Assembly (NCBI RefSeq): GCF_000757485.1
Contig: NZ_JPYO01000001.1
Coordinates: 54,127-118,126 of the forward strand
Direction of reading: 5' to 3'
DNA from: Achromobacter sp. RTa
GTDB lineage: Bacteria > Pseudomonadota > Gammaproteobacteria > Burkholderiales > Burkholderiaceae_B
DNA: 64,000 nucleotides
Part shown: positions 17,535-26,156 of the stretch, piece by piece
How the letters are laid out: every line of letters begins with the position of its first letter
Numbering within the stretch: the first letter of the stretch is position 1
Translations under genes and position numbers: made by a program
Notes under the pieces: model-generated
What the model saw: only the letters and a program-made list of their open reading frames with translations
Databases searched by the model: none
Told to the model about the DNA's origin: nothing

Positions 17535-18397
17535 GCGCGCGCGTCAATCCCTGGGTGCTCAGCACGCCGGCGCTGGCCTTGTATGCCACCTTTCTCGTGG
17601 TGCCGATGGCGCTGGTGATCCTGATCAGCTTCTTCGACTTCCAGTTCTATGGCGGCATGCAGGCCACGTTCACCTGGAAGAACTACTTCGAGATTCTGTC
17701 CGACGGCTACTACTACGAGATCTACGCCCGCACGTTTGGCGTGGCCGCCGCGGTGACGCTGGCCTGCCTGGTGCTGGGCACGGCGGAGGCCTACGTGCTG
17801 TCGCGCATGGCCAACCCATGGAAGGGGTTGTTCCTGATGGTGGTGCTGGGGCCGCTGCTGATCTCCGTCGTGGTCCGCACGCTGGGGTGGGCGCTGCTGT
17901 TCGGTTCCACCGGGCTGATCAACAAGGCCCTGATGGGCATCGGGTTGATCTCCACGCCGGTGGACCTGATGTACAGCAACCTGGGCGTGGCCATCGCGCT
18001 TACGCACGTGCTGGTGCCTTTCATGGTGATCTCGGTATGGGCATCGCTGCAGCGGATCAATCCGTCAACCGAGGCGGCGGCGCTGTCGCTGGGGGCAACG
18101 CAGTTCACCGTGATTCGCCGGGTCGTCATTCCCCAGGTCATGCCGGGGATCCTGTCGGGCGCGATCATGGTGTTCGCGATGGCCGCCAGTTCCTTCGCCA
18201 CGCCGGCCATCATCGGAGGACGCCGCCTGAAGAACGTGGCCACCGCCGCCTACGACGAATTCCTGAATACCCTGAACTGGCCGCTGGGCGCGGCGCTGGC
18301 GGTTGTGCTGCTGCTGGCGACGGTCGTGGTCCTGCTGTCGGCAAACCGCATCATCGAACGCAAGTACGGCGCGGTTTTCAATCAGGCGGGAGGCTGA
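17531..18397 (+). CDS. PotB-like ABC transporter permease
   Basis: A 288-residue inner-membrane permease with about six helices, first of the two channel subunits. The EAA loop reads EAAALSLGATQFTVIRRVVI (about residues 180-200). ATG 17531 overlaps the ATPase stop by four bases. The second permease starts two bases after its stop codon. Confidence 0.9.
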   Translation: MSARVNPWVLSTPALALYATFLVVPMALVILISFFDFQFYGGMQATFTWKNYFEILSDGYYYEIYARTFGVAAAVTLACLVLGTAEAYVLSRMANPWKGLFLMVVLGPLLISVVVRTLGWALLFGSTGLINKALMGIGLISTPVDLMYSNLGVAIALTHVLVPFMVISVWASLQRINPSTEAAALSLGATQFTVIRRVVIPQVMPGILSGAIMVFAMAASSFATPAIIGGRRLKNVATAAYDEFLNTLNWPLGAALAVVLLLATVVVLLSANRIIERKYGAVFNQAGG

Positions 18398-18398
18398 G

Positions 18399-19199
18399 AT
18401 GCAATTCAGAAACGGTCCTATCGGCCTGCTGTTCCACACGCTGTTCATTCTCTTCATCCTGGCTCCCATCGTCATGGTCTGCGCGGTGGCGTTCACTTCC
18501 GAGGGCTTTATCTCGCTGCCCTCGGGAGGGCTGTCCCTGCGCTGGTTCCGCGCCATCCTGGACAATCCGCGCTTCATCGAGGCCTTCTGGTTCAGCATGG
18601 GCCTGGGCACGCTGTCGGCGAGCCTGGCGATCGTGCTTGCCGTGCCCAGCGCGCTGGCGCTGGCCCGCAACCGGTTCCGCGGCCGCGAGGCGCTGGTGGC
18701 GTTCTTCCTTTCGCCATTGATGATCCCGCACGTGGTGCTGGGCCTGGCGTTTCTGAAGTTCTTCACCACGGTGGATCTGGCGGGCACGTACGTGGGCCTG
18801 GTGGTGGCGCACGTGATCCTGATCATGCCCTACGCCCTGCGCCTGGTGCTCGCATCGGCCACGGGCATCGACCCTGCGCTGGAGCGCGCCGCGCAGTCCC
18901 TGGGCGCATCCAACTGGACGGCGTTCAGGCGCGTGGTGCTGCCGTTGCTGCTGCCGGGCGTCGTCAGCGGATGGGTGATCGCCTTCATCACGAGCTTCGA
19001 TGAGCTGACCATGTCCATCTTCATCGCGTCGCCCTCCACGACCACGCTGCCCGTGCGCATCTTCTTGCAGATCGAAGACACGATCGATCCGCTGGTGACC
19101 GCGGTTTCGGCCGTTCTGATCTACATGACCATCATCGCCATATTCATCCTGGACCGCGTGGTCGGCCTGGAAAAGTTGTTTGTAGGAAAGGGACGCTAA
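18399..19199 (+). CDS. PotC-like ABC transporter permease
   Basis: A 266-residue permease with about six helices; EAA loop ERAAQSLGASNWTAFRRVVL near residues 165-184. It completes the PotABCD-type importer. Its TAA overlaps the next ATG by one base (TAATG at 19197-19201), so transport and dehydrogenase genes are coupled in one transcript. Confidence 0.9.
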   Translation: MQFRNGPIGLLFHTLFILFILAPIVMVCAVAFTSEGFISLPSGGLSLRWFRAILDNPRFIEAFWFSMGLGTLSASLAIVLAVPSALALARNRFRGREALVAFFLSPLMIPHVVLGLAFLKFFTTVDLAGTYVGLVVAHVILIMPYALRLVLASATGIDPALERAAQSLGASNWTAFRRVVLPLLLPGVVSGWVIAFITSFDELTMSIFIASPSTTTLPVRIFLQIEDTIDPLVTAVSAVLIYMTIIAIFILDRVVGLEKLFVGKGR

Positions 19200-20356
19200 T
19201 GACGGACGAAACGGAATTGGCGCCGCGCGCGCCCGCGCATCGCGGGATTTACGACGCGGCGGTCATCGGCGGCGGCCTGGTCGGCTCGGCCATCGCCTAC
19301 GGCCTGAGACGCGAACTGGGCCACGTGGCCGTGCTGGATGAGGGCGACGTGGCCTATCGGGCTTCGCGGGGCAACTTCGGGCTGGTCTGGGTGCAGAGCA
19401 AGGGCATGGGCCTGCCGCGTTATGGCGTATGGACCATGGCCTCGGCTTCGGGCTGGCCGAGGCTGGCCGCGCAGCTGCTCGAAGAGACGGGCGTGGACGT
19501 GCACCTGGAGCAGCGCGGCGGCCTGCATGCGCTGCTGAGCGAAGAGGAGCTGGAGGCCCGCGTCAAGTTCATGCAGACCCTTCTGGCGCAGCCGGGCATG
19601 GCGACGTACGACTGGAAGCTGCTCGACCGTTCCGAGGTCGCCGACCTGGTGCCGGGAATAGGTCCGGACGTGCGGGGCGCGACCTGGACGCCGGTCGACG
19701 GCATTGCCAATCCGCTCAAGCTGCTGCGCGCGCTGCACACGAGTTTTGCACAGCGGGTTGTGGATTACCTGCCGCGCCGTCCGGCGCAGCGCATCCGCCA
19801 GCGTGACGGGGTGTTCGACATCGATACGCCGGCCGGCACGGTGCGCGCGCGCACGCTCGTGCTGGCCTCGGGCCTGTCGAACAAGGAGTTGGGCGCCCAG
19901 GTAGGCCTGGACGTTCCGGTGCGCCCGCAGCGCGGCCAGATCGTGGTGCTGGAGCGCACTCGCCGCATGCTGGAAACGCCGCTGTCCACCTTGCGCCAGA
20001 CCGACGAGGGAACCTGGCTGATCGGCGATTCGCAGGAAGAGGCGGGCTACGCCGACAATCAGGTGGGCCTGCCGATCCTGGGTACGCTGGCCGACCGCGC
20101 GGTGCGCACCCTGCCCGCGTTGCGCGAGGTGCGCGTCGTGCGCAGCTGGGCCGCGCTGCGCGTCATGTCCAAGGATGGTTTTCCCATCTATCAGCAATCC
20201 GAAACGTGCCCGGGCGCCTTCGTCGCCACCTGCCATAGCGGCGTGACGCTGGCCGCCGCGCACGCGCTCAATCTGGCGCCCATGATCGCCGCCGGCTCGC
20301 TCGCCGACGATATGGCGCCCTTCTCGACCCGGAGGTTCCATGTTCAAGAGGCTTGA
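19199..20356 (+). CDS. FAD-dependent oxidoreductase, beta subunit of a three-part amine/opine dehydrogenase
   Basis: A 385-residue DAO-fold flavoprotein with the FAD motif AVIGGGLVGSAIAYGL near residues 21-36 and a C-terminal GVTLAAAHALNLAP. The layout of DAO-like beta subunit, roughly 100-residue [2Fe-2S] gamma subunit and about 480-residue FAD/[2Fe-2S] alpha subunit matches opine oxidase (OoxAB), hydrogen cyanide synthase (HcnABC) and D-hydroxyproline dehydrogenase. The beta subunit carries the amine-oxidising FAD in those enzymes. Substrate here is unknown; the linked transporter argues for an imported amine. Confidence 0.85.
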   Translation: MTDETELAPRAPAHRGIYDAAVIGGGLVGSAIAYGLRRELGHVAVLDEGDVAYRASRGNFGLVWVQSKGMGLPRYGVWTMASASGWPRLAAQLLEETGVDVHLEQRGGLHALLSEEELEARVKFMQTLLAQPGMATYDWKLLDRSEVADLVPGIGPDVRGATWTPVDGIANPLKLLRALHTSFAQRVVDYLPRRPAQRIRQRDGVFDIDTPAGTVRARTLVLASGLSNKELGAQVGLDVPVRPQRGQIVVLERTRRMLETPLSTLRQTDEGTWLIGDSQEEAGYADNQVGLPILGTLADRAVRTLPALREVRVVRSWAALRVMSKDGFPIYQQSETCPGAFVATCHSGVTLAAAHALNLAPMIAAGSLADDMAPFSTRRFHVQEA

Positions 20357-20648
20357 CGAGGCGCAGCGCCAGGCGCAGGGCGCGCCAGTGCGCGTAACGG
20401 TCAACGGGACCGAGCTGCAGTGCCGCCAGGGCGACAGCGTGGCGGCGGCGCTGTTCGCGGGCGGCGTGCAGGCCTGCCGCGACACGGCCGTCAACGAAGT
20501 GCCCCGCGGGCCCTACTGCATGATGGGCGTGTGCTACGACTGCCTGGTCACCATCGACGGCCAGGCGAACCAGCAGGGCTGTATGACGGCCGTGCGCGAA
20601 GGAATGAAGATCGAGCGCCAGATGGGCGCGCGCAAGGTGCAGGCATGA
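20340..20648 (+). CDS. Small [2Fe-2S] subunit of the amine/opine dehydrogenase
   Basis: A 102-residue ferredoxin-like subunit. Cluster ligands are C60, C65, C68 and C81 (C-x4-C-x2-C-x12-C; GPYCMMGVCYDC then QQGCM), the arrangement found in HcnA-type and sarcosine-oxidase-alpha-type domains. The ATG lies inside the 3' end of the beta gene, after GGAGG at 20331-20335, and the stop overlaps the alpha-subunit start (ATGA). It would pass electrons between the two flavoprotein subunits. Confidence 0.88.
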   Translation: MFKRLDEAQRQAQGAPVRVTVNGTELQCRQGDSVAAALFAGGVQACRDTAVNEVPRGPYCMMGVCYDCLVTIDGQANQQGCMTAVREGMKIERQMGARKVQA

Positions 20649-22087
20649 TCGATACGACGCAATGCGATTTGCTGGTGGTGGGCGCGGGTCCGGCCGGATT
20701 GGCGGCGGCCACGCTGGCGGCGGAACTGGGCGTGGACACGATGCTGCTGGACGAACAGCCGGCGCCAGGCGGACAGATCTATCGCGCCATCACGACCACG
20801 CCCGTGACCGACCGCGGCATCCTGGGCGAAGACTATTGGCACGGCGCGTCGCTGGTGGCGCCCTTCCAGCGATCCGGGGCGCGCTACGTGCCGGGCGCCA
20901 CGGTATGGGCCGTGGCCGAGCACACGGCGGTGGATCCGGAGCAGGGATTCGAAGTGGCGTATTCGGTGGCCGGCGAGGCGCGCATCGTGCACGCGCGCCG
21001 GCTGCTGCTGGCCACGGGCGCGCAGGAGCGCCCGTTCCCCATCCCGGGCTGGACCCTGCCAGGCGTGATCACCGCCGGCGCGGCGCAGATCCTGTTGAAA
21101 TCCGCGGGCGTGGTGCCCGCCGACCGCACGGTGCTGGCCGGCAGCGGCCCGCTGCTGTACCTGGTGGCGTGGCAGTATCTGAACGCCGGCGTGAAGATCG
21201 ACGCGCTGCTCGAAACCACGCCGCCCGGCCGCATGGGTCAGGCATTGCCCAAGATCTGGGGGTTTCTGCGCTCGCCGTACCTGGGCAAGGGCCTGAAACT
21301 GTTGCGGGCCGTCAAGGCGGCGGTGCCCGTCATCCGCGGCGTGACGGCGCTGGAGGCGGTCGGCGAGAGCAAACTGGAAGGCGTGCGCTACACGGCGGGC
21401 GGCGTCACGAAGACGCTGCCCGCGGAACAGCTGATGCTTCACCAGGGCGTGGTGCCCAATGTGAATCTGTCGCGCGCGGTGGGCGCGGAGCATCGCTGGA
21501 ACGAGGCGCTGGATTGTTGGGAGCCGCGGGTCGATGAATGGGGCCTGACCTCGGTGGAGGGCATCGGCATGGCAGGAGACGGCGCGGGCATCGCGGGCGC
21601 GCTGGCGGCGGAACATCGCGGCCGGCTGGCGGCGTTGCAGGCCGCCCACCTGCTGGGCCGCATCGATGCCGCCAAACGCGATAGCGCGGCTGCGGCGCCC
21701 CGCGAGGCCTTGGCAAGGGCCGTGAGAGGCCGCGAGTTCTTCGACGCGCTCTACAAGGCGCCCGATGCTTTCCGGCGGCCCACCGGCGACACCATCGTCT
21801 GTCGGTGCGAGGAAGTCACCGCGGCGCAGGTGCGCGAAACCGTCAAGCTGGGGTGCAGCGGGCCGAACCAGATGAAGGCCTTCCTGCGCTGCGGCATGGG
21901 GCCTTGCCAGGGCCGGTTCTGCGGGTTGACGGTGTCCGAGATCATTGCCGAGGAGCGCGGCGTGCCGACGCAGGAGGTGGGCTACTACCGCCTGCGCTTC
22001 CCGACCAAGCCGCTGACGCTGGGAGAGCTTGCCTCGCTGCCGCAGACGGACGATTCCCGGCAGGCTGTCGTCCGGCTGAAGAGGTAA
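20645..22087 (+). CDS. FAD/[2Fe-2S] alpha subunit of the amine/opine dehydrogenase
   Basis: A 480-residue pyridine-nucleotide-disulfide-type flavoprotein. The N-terminal FAD motif is VVGAGPAGLAAATLAAE, ATGAQERPFPIPGWTLPGV is typical of HcnB/OoxA, and the C-terminal 90 residues form a BFD-like [2Fe-2S] domain with cysteines in IVCRCEEVTAAQVRE and LRCGMGPCQGRFCG. It would take electrons from the gamma subunit to the respiratory chain. ATG 20645 overlaps the gamma stop. The gene ends directly in a dispersed 3' repeat. Confidence 0.87.
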   Translation: MIDTTQCDLLVVGAGPAGLAAATLAAELGVDTMLLDEQPAPGGQIYRAITTTPVTDRGILGEDYWHGASLVAPFQRSGARYVPGATVWAVAEHTAVDPEQGFEVAYSVAGEARIVHARRLLLATGAQERPFPIPGWTLPGVITAGAAQILLKSAGVVPADRTVLAGSGPLLYLVAWQYLNAGVKIDALLETTPPGRMGQALPKIWGFLRSPYLGKGLKLLRAVKAAVPVIRGVTALEAVGESKLEGVRYTAGGVTKTLPAEQLMLHQGVVPNVNLSRAVGAEHRWNEALDCWEPRVDEWGLTSVEGIGMAGDGAGIAGALAAEHRGRLAALQAAHLLGRIDAAKRDSAAAAPREALARAVRGREFFDALYKAPDAFRRPTGDTIVCRCEEVTAAQVRETVKLGCSGPNQMKAFLRCGMGPCQGRFCGLTVSEIIAEERGVPTQEVGYYRLRFPTKPLTLGELASLPQTDDSRQAVVRLKR

Positions 22088-22180
22088 ACCCAGCCCCTAC
22101 GCGCTGCGCGCGCCCCCTCTGGGGGCGACGCCTGAAGACCGGCGGAGCCGGATCTTCGGCGTCTCCGCTCCGGGTCGCGG
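22084..22180 (+). repeat. 3'-end repeat, copy 1 (plus orientation)
   Basis: Begins at the stop codon of the alpha-subunit gene (GGTAAACCCAGCCCC), continues with GCGCTGCGCGC, the hairpin CCCCCTCTGGGGG, and a long dyad centred on ACCGGCGGAGCCGG whose arms extend to GACGCC/GGCGTC. Same order and orientation relative to the gene end as the copies near 25.1, 42.1 and 54.4 kb. Possible terminator or mRNA-stabilising element. Confidence 0.7.
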
Positions 22181-22236
22181 CAATTTGCGGGATTGCGTTC
22201 TTGAACAGCCGTGCGGCGGCTGAAGGAAAAATAGAC

Positions 22237-23399
22237 ATGACCGGTGCCACGCGGTCGGCGGAAGTCATCATCATCGGCGGGGGGCTGCATGGCGGCTCGG
22301 CGGCGCTGCACCTGGCGCGCGCGGGGTGCGGGCCCTGGTGATCGAGAAAAACTACGCGGGCCGGCACGCGTCGGGCGTGAATGCCGGCGGCGTGCGCACC
22401 TTGTCGCGGCATCTGGCCGAGGTGCCGCTGGCCCTGGCCTCGCGCGAGCTCTGGTACCGCATCGGCGAGTTGGTGGACGACGATTGCGGCTTCGAGCAGC
22501 ACGGGCAGGTGCGCGTGGCGGAGAACGCCGAGGATGCCGCCCTGCTGCGCGCCCGCCTGCGGACCATGACGGACCACGGCTATAGCCATGAGCAGTGGAT
22601 AAGCCCCGAGGACTTGCGGACGCTGATCCCCGCGCTGGCGCCCACTGTGCAGGGAGGCCTGATAGCGCGCGAGGACGCTGCCGCCGATCCTTACCGCACG
22701 ACCCTGGCCTTCCGCATGAAGGCCGAAAGCCTGGGCGCCCGCTACCTGGAGGGCGTGCGCGTGCTTCAGGTGGCGCGCCGGGACGGGCAATGGCGGGTGG
22801 AAACGGACGCGGGAACGTACACCGCGCCCCAGGTGCTGAACTGCGCGGGCGCCTGGGCCGACCGCATCGCCGCGCAGTGGGGCGAGCCCGTGCCGCTGAC
22901 CGCGATCAGCCCCATGATGCTCGTGACGCTGCGCATGGATCATTTCCTGGACCCGGTCGTGCTGGGCACGGGCCGCGCGCTGTCGTTCAAGCAGCGCGCG
23001 AACGGCACGGTGCTGATCGGCGGCGGACGGCGCGCCTGGGTGGACCGCGACGCCGAATGGACCGAACTGGATTTCCGCTCGCTGGCCGAAGGCGCGCGCA
23101 CGGTCTGCGACCTGTTCCCGCACATGCGGGATGCGATCGTGAACCGGGGCTGGGCGGGCATAGAGGCCGCCATGCCGGACGAGATCCCCGTGATCGGCCG
23201 CAGCAGCCGCCACGAGACCGCGTTCCATGCCTTCGGCTTCTCGGCCCATGGTTTCGAGCTGGGCCCCATCGTGGGCCGTATCATGGCCGACCTGATCACC
23301 ACGGGCGCGACGGACCAGCCGATCGCGCCGTTCAGGATCGAACGTTTCACGGACCCCGCGCCGGAGTCCGGCCCATCCACAAAGGAGCAAGACGAATGA
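22237..23399 (+). pseudogene. FAD-dependent amine (sarcosine oxidase-like) oxidoreductase, broken by a -1 frameshift
   Basis: A DAO-family flavoprotein of about 387 residues if repaired. The first 29 codons from ATG 22237 carry the FAD motif IIIGGGLHGGSAALHLARAG and then run to a stop at 22341; the rest (VRALVIEKNYAGRHASGVNA onward) continues in another frame to 23399. One missing base in the G run 22323-22326 explains the break exactly. The C terminus (IEAAMPDEIPVIGRS, then GFSAHGFELGP) is intact. Its stop overlaps the RidA start. It may be a true lesion or a consensus error; the rest shows no decay. Confidence 0.82.
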
Positions 23400-23782
23400 C
23401 TGATATCGTGCGCAAGGATTCCAACCAGCGCCTGAGCCGCATCGTGATCCACGGCGACACGGTGTATGTGGCGGGCGTGACCTCATCCGCGGCCGGCGGC
23501 ATCGCCGAGCAGACCCGCGACGTGCTGGCGAAGATCGACGGCTATTTGGCGCAGGCCGGCACGGACAAGTCGCGCCTGCTGTCCGTGCAGATCTGGCTGA
23601 AGGACATCGACCGCGACTTCGCCGGCATGAACGCCGTGTGGGCCGAGTGGGCGCTGCCCAATGCGATGCCCACCCGCGCCACCTGCGAGGCCAAGCTGGC
23701 CGCGCCGGAGTTGCTGGTGGAGATCATCGTGACGGCGGCGCGGCGCCCCGCATTCGTCAGCGGGCCGGTGTCTGAAAGCTGA
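23396..23782 (+). CDS. RidA-family protein
   Basis: A 128-residue RidA/YjgF-like protein. RidA proteins hydrolyse reactive enamine/imine intermediates to keto acids. The family features are visible in VAGVTSSAAGGIAEQTRDVL and in MPTRATCEAKLAAPELLVEI, where the arginine is the conserved substrate-carboxylate residue. The ATG overlaps the preceding oxidoreductase stop (ATGA), and linkage to two amine dehydrogenases fits imine clean-up. Its last 26 bases overlap the convergent amidohydrolase gene. Confidence 0.88.
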   Translation: MTDIVRKDSNQRLSRIVIHGDTVYVAGVTSSAAGGIAEQTRDVLAKIDGYLAQAGTDKSRLLSVQIWLKDIDRDFAGMNAVWAEWALPNAMPTRATCEAKLAAPELLVEIIVTAARRPAFVSGPVSES

Positions 23783-25037
23783 CCTGGCCGGGACGTCCGG
23801 GCAGGTCCAGGGTGGCGGTGGCGGGAGGCGTGGTGGCAATCACCTTGCCGCCGCGCATCACCATCAGGCGGGTGGCGCGCAGGCGCAGCGCCTCGACGGG
23901 GTCGCGCGCCTGCAGCAGCACCAGGTCGGCGCGCTTGCCGACCTCCAGTCCCGTTTCATCCAGGCCCAGGATCTGCGCGGGCGTGGCGGTCACTGCCTGG
24001 AAACAGGCGCGCATGGCGTCCTGGCCCGTCATCTGGGCAACGTGCAGGCCCATGTGCGCCACTTCCAGCATGTCGCCGGAACCCAGGCTGTACCAGGGGT
24101 CCATCACGCAGTCGTGGCCGAAGGCCACCGGCACGCCGGCGGCCAGCAGCTCGGGTACGCGCGTCATGCCGCGGCGCTTGGGATAGGTATCGTGACGGCC
24201 TTGCAGCGTGATGTTGATCAGCGGATTGGCGATCGCGGCCACGCCGGCCTCGCGCATCAGCGGGATCAGCTTGGAAACGTAGTAGTTGTCCATGGAATGC
24301 ATGGACGAGAGGTGCGAGCCCGTTACGCGGCCGTGCAGGCCCAGCCGCTGCGCCTGATAGGCCAGGCTTTCGATGTGGCGCGAGAGCGGGTCGTCGCTTT
24401 CGTCGCAGTGCATGTCCACGCGCAGGCCGCGTTCGGCGGCCAGTTCGCACAGGATGCGCACGGATTCGGCGCCGTCCTGCATGGTGCGTTCGAAGTGGGG
24501 AATGCCGCCCACGACGTCCACACCCATGTCCAGGGCCCGCTTCAGGTTGTCCAGCGCGCCCGGCGCGCGCAGCACGCCGTCCTGCGGGAAGGCCACCAGC
24601 TGCAGGTCCAGGTAGGGTTTGACCTTCTCGCGCACGTGCAGCAGCGCTTCCACGGCCAGCAGTCGCGGATCGCAGACGTCGACGTGCGAGCGGATGGCCA
24701 GCAGGCCTTTCGCCACGGCCCAGTCGCAGTACGCCAGCGCGCGTTCCACCAGCGCTTCCTGGGTCAATAGCGGCTTGAGCTCGCCCCACAGCGCAATGCC
24801 TTCCAGCAGCGTGCCCGACTGGTTCACGCGGGGCAGCCCGAAGGACAGCGTGGAATCCATGTGGAAGTGCGCGTCCACGAAGGGTGGCGACACCAGCTGG
24901 CCGCCCGCGTCGATGGTCTGCGCGGCCTCGGCCTTCAGCGCCGGCTCCAAGGCCGCGATGCGGCCATTGGCGATGCCGATATCGATGTTCCGGCGGCCGT
25001 CCGGCAGCGCGCAGTTTCTAAGGATCAGGTCGAGCAT
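23757..25037 (-). CDS. Cytosine deaminase-like amidohydrolase
   Basis: A 426-residue metal-dependent hydrolase of the CodA type. Metal ligands and catalytic residues line up as HFHMD (N-terminal HxH), DMHCDESDDPLSRHIE (His and catalytic Glu of HCDE), GSHLSSMHS, and FGHDCVMDPWYSLGSGDM (metal aspartate). CodA deaminates cytosine to uracil; relatives act on isoguanine, creatinine or pterins. It is the last gene of the leftward BMP-type ABC operon, so an imported nucleobase or nucleobase-like compound is the probable substrate. Confidence 0.82.
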   Translation of the reverse strand: MLDLILRNCALPDGRRNIDIGIANGRIAALEPALKAEAAQTIDAGGQLVSPPFVDAHFHMDSTLSFGLPRVNQSGTLLEGIALWGELKPLLTQEALVERALAYCDWAVAKGLLAIRSHVDVCDPRLLAVEALLHVREKVKPYLDLQLVAFPQDGVLRAPGALDNLKRALDMGVDVVGGIPHFERTMQDGAESVRILCELAAERGLRVDMHCDESDDPLSRHIESLAYQAQRLGLHGRVTGSHLSSMHSMDNYYVSKLIPLMREAGVAAIANPLINITLQGRHDTYPKRRGMTRVPELLAAGVPVAFGHDCVMDPWYSLGSGDMLEVAHMGLHVAQMTGQDAMRACFQAVTATPAQILGLDETGLEVGKRADLVLLQARDPVEALRLRATRLMVMRGGKVIATTPPATATLDLPGRPGQVSFQTPAR

Positions 25038-25100
25038 TGTGTTCCTTGCTGGAGGTTTCTATTGTTCATCGTACTGCGCCCTTCCCCCGCTGCTTCAAGC

Positions 25101-25198
25101 TGGCGTCGCCCCATCCGGGTCGCGCGGAGCCGGCTTTGCCGGTCCGTAGCGACGCCCCCTTGGGGGGGAAGCGCGCAGCGCTTCGGGGGGGGGGCCTA
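25101..25198 (-). repeat. 3'-end repeat, copy 2 (minus orientation)
   Basis: Read on the minus strand it starts with the TAG stop of the permease gene (GGTAGGCCCCC), then GAAGCGCTGCGCGCTTC, CCCCCCCAAGGGGG and the dyad ACCGGCAAAGCCGG. Same order as the other three copies. It fills most of the gap between permease and deaminase genes and includes a run of nine Gs on the plus strand. Confidence 0.7.
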
Positions 25199-26146
25199 CC
25201 TTTCACCCTTGCGGTAGGGCTTCATCAGGGCCTGCGGGTAGGCGGCGCGGCGCGCCATCACCACCAAGGCCAGGATGGAAAGGACGTACGGCAGCATCAG
25301 GTATACCTGGTACGGCAGCTCCGGCAGGCCGGGCAGGGCCGCGCCGCCCTGCTGCAGGCGCAGCTGCAGGGCGTCGAAGAAGGCGAATATCAGCGCGCCC
25401 AGCAGCGCCTTGCCGGGCCGCCACGAGGCGAACACCACCAGCGCCACGCAGACCCAGCCGCGGCCGTTGACCATATTGAAGAAGAAGGCGTTGAACGCCG
25501 CCAGGGTCAGGAAGCTGCCGGCCACGCCCATCAGCGCCGAGCCCGCCACGATGGCGCCCATGCGCAGGCGCGTCACGGACAGGCCCTGCCCCTCGGCGGC
25601 GGCCGGGTTCTCGCCCACCATGCGGATCGCCAGGCCGACCGGCGTGCGGTTCAGCACCCAAGCGAGGATGGGCACGGCCGCAAGGGCGATCAGGGTCATG
25701 GGCGTCTGGCCCGCCAGCACCGGCCCGATGAACGGGATGCCGTCCAGGAACTTCATCTCCGTGAACGGAGTGATCGTGGGCGGCGTGTTCACGCTGGGGA
25801 AGGTGACGCGGTACGCGAAGTAGCTGAGGCTGGTGGCCAGCAGGGTGACGCCCAGGCCGGACACGTGTTGCGACAGGCCCAGCGGCACGGTCAGCACCGC
25901 GTGCAGCAGGCCGAACACCGCGCCCGCCAGCGCCGCGGCCAGCACGCCCACGTAGAGCGGCGCGCCCAGGTACACCACCAGCCAGCCCGTGAAAGCGCCG
26001 GCGACCATGATGCCCTCGATGCCCAGGTTCAGGACGCCGGCGCGCTCGCACAGCAGCACGCCCAGCGTGCCGAGAATCAACGGCGTGGCCAGGCGCAGCA
26101 CGGCAACCCAGAAAGCCGGGGAACTCATCAGATCCATCCATTCCAT
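25196..26146 (-). CDS. BMP-type (nucleoside/nucleobase) ABC transporter permease
   Basis: A 316-residue permease of the BPD_transp_2 class (YufQ/NupQ-like), about eight to nine helices. GTLGVLLCERAGVLNLGIEG is the characteristic N-terminal stretch of this family. GAGGAG precedes ATG 26146. The stop is part of a dispersed repeat. Second of two permeases; works with the genes at 26157-29821. Confidence 0.88.
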   Translation of the reverse strand: MEWMDLMSSPAFWVAVLRLATPLILGTLGVLLCERAGVLNLGIEGIMVAGAFTGWLVVYLGAPLYVGVLAAALAGAVFGLLHAVLTVPLGLSQHVSGLGVTLLATSLSYFAYRVTFPSVNTPPTITPFTEMKFLDGIPFIGPVLAGQTPMTLIALAAVPILAWVLNRTPVGLAIRMVGENPAAAEGQGLSVTRLRMGAIVAGSALMGVAGSFLTLAAFNAFFFNMVNGRGWVCVALVVFASWRPGKALLGALIFAFFDALQLRLQQGGAALPGLPELPYQVYLMLPYVLSILALVVMARRAAYPQALMKPYRKGER

Positions 26147-26156
26147 GGCGCGCTCC

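Noticed and set aside
22320-22330. Programmed frameshift in the FAD oxidoreductase
   Set aside because: GGGG in this context is not a known slippery heptamer, there is no stimulatory element, and two other genes show the same kind of single-base loss.
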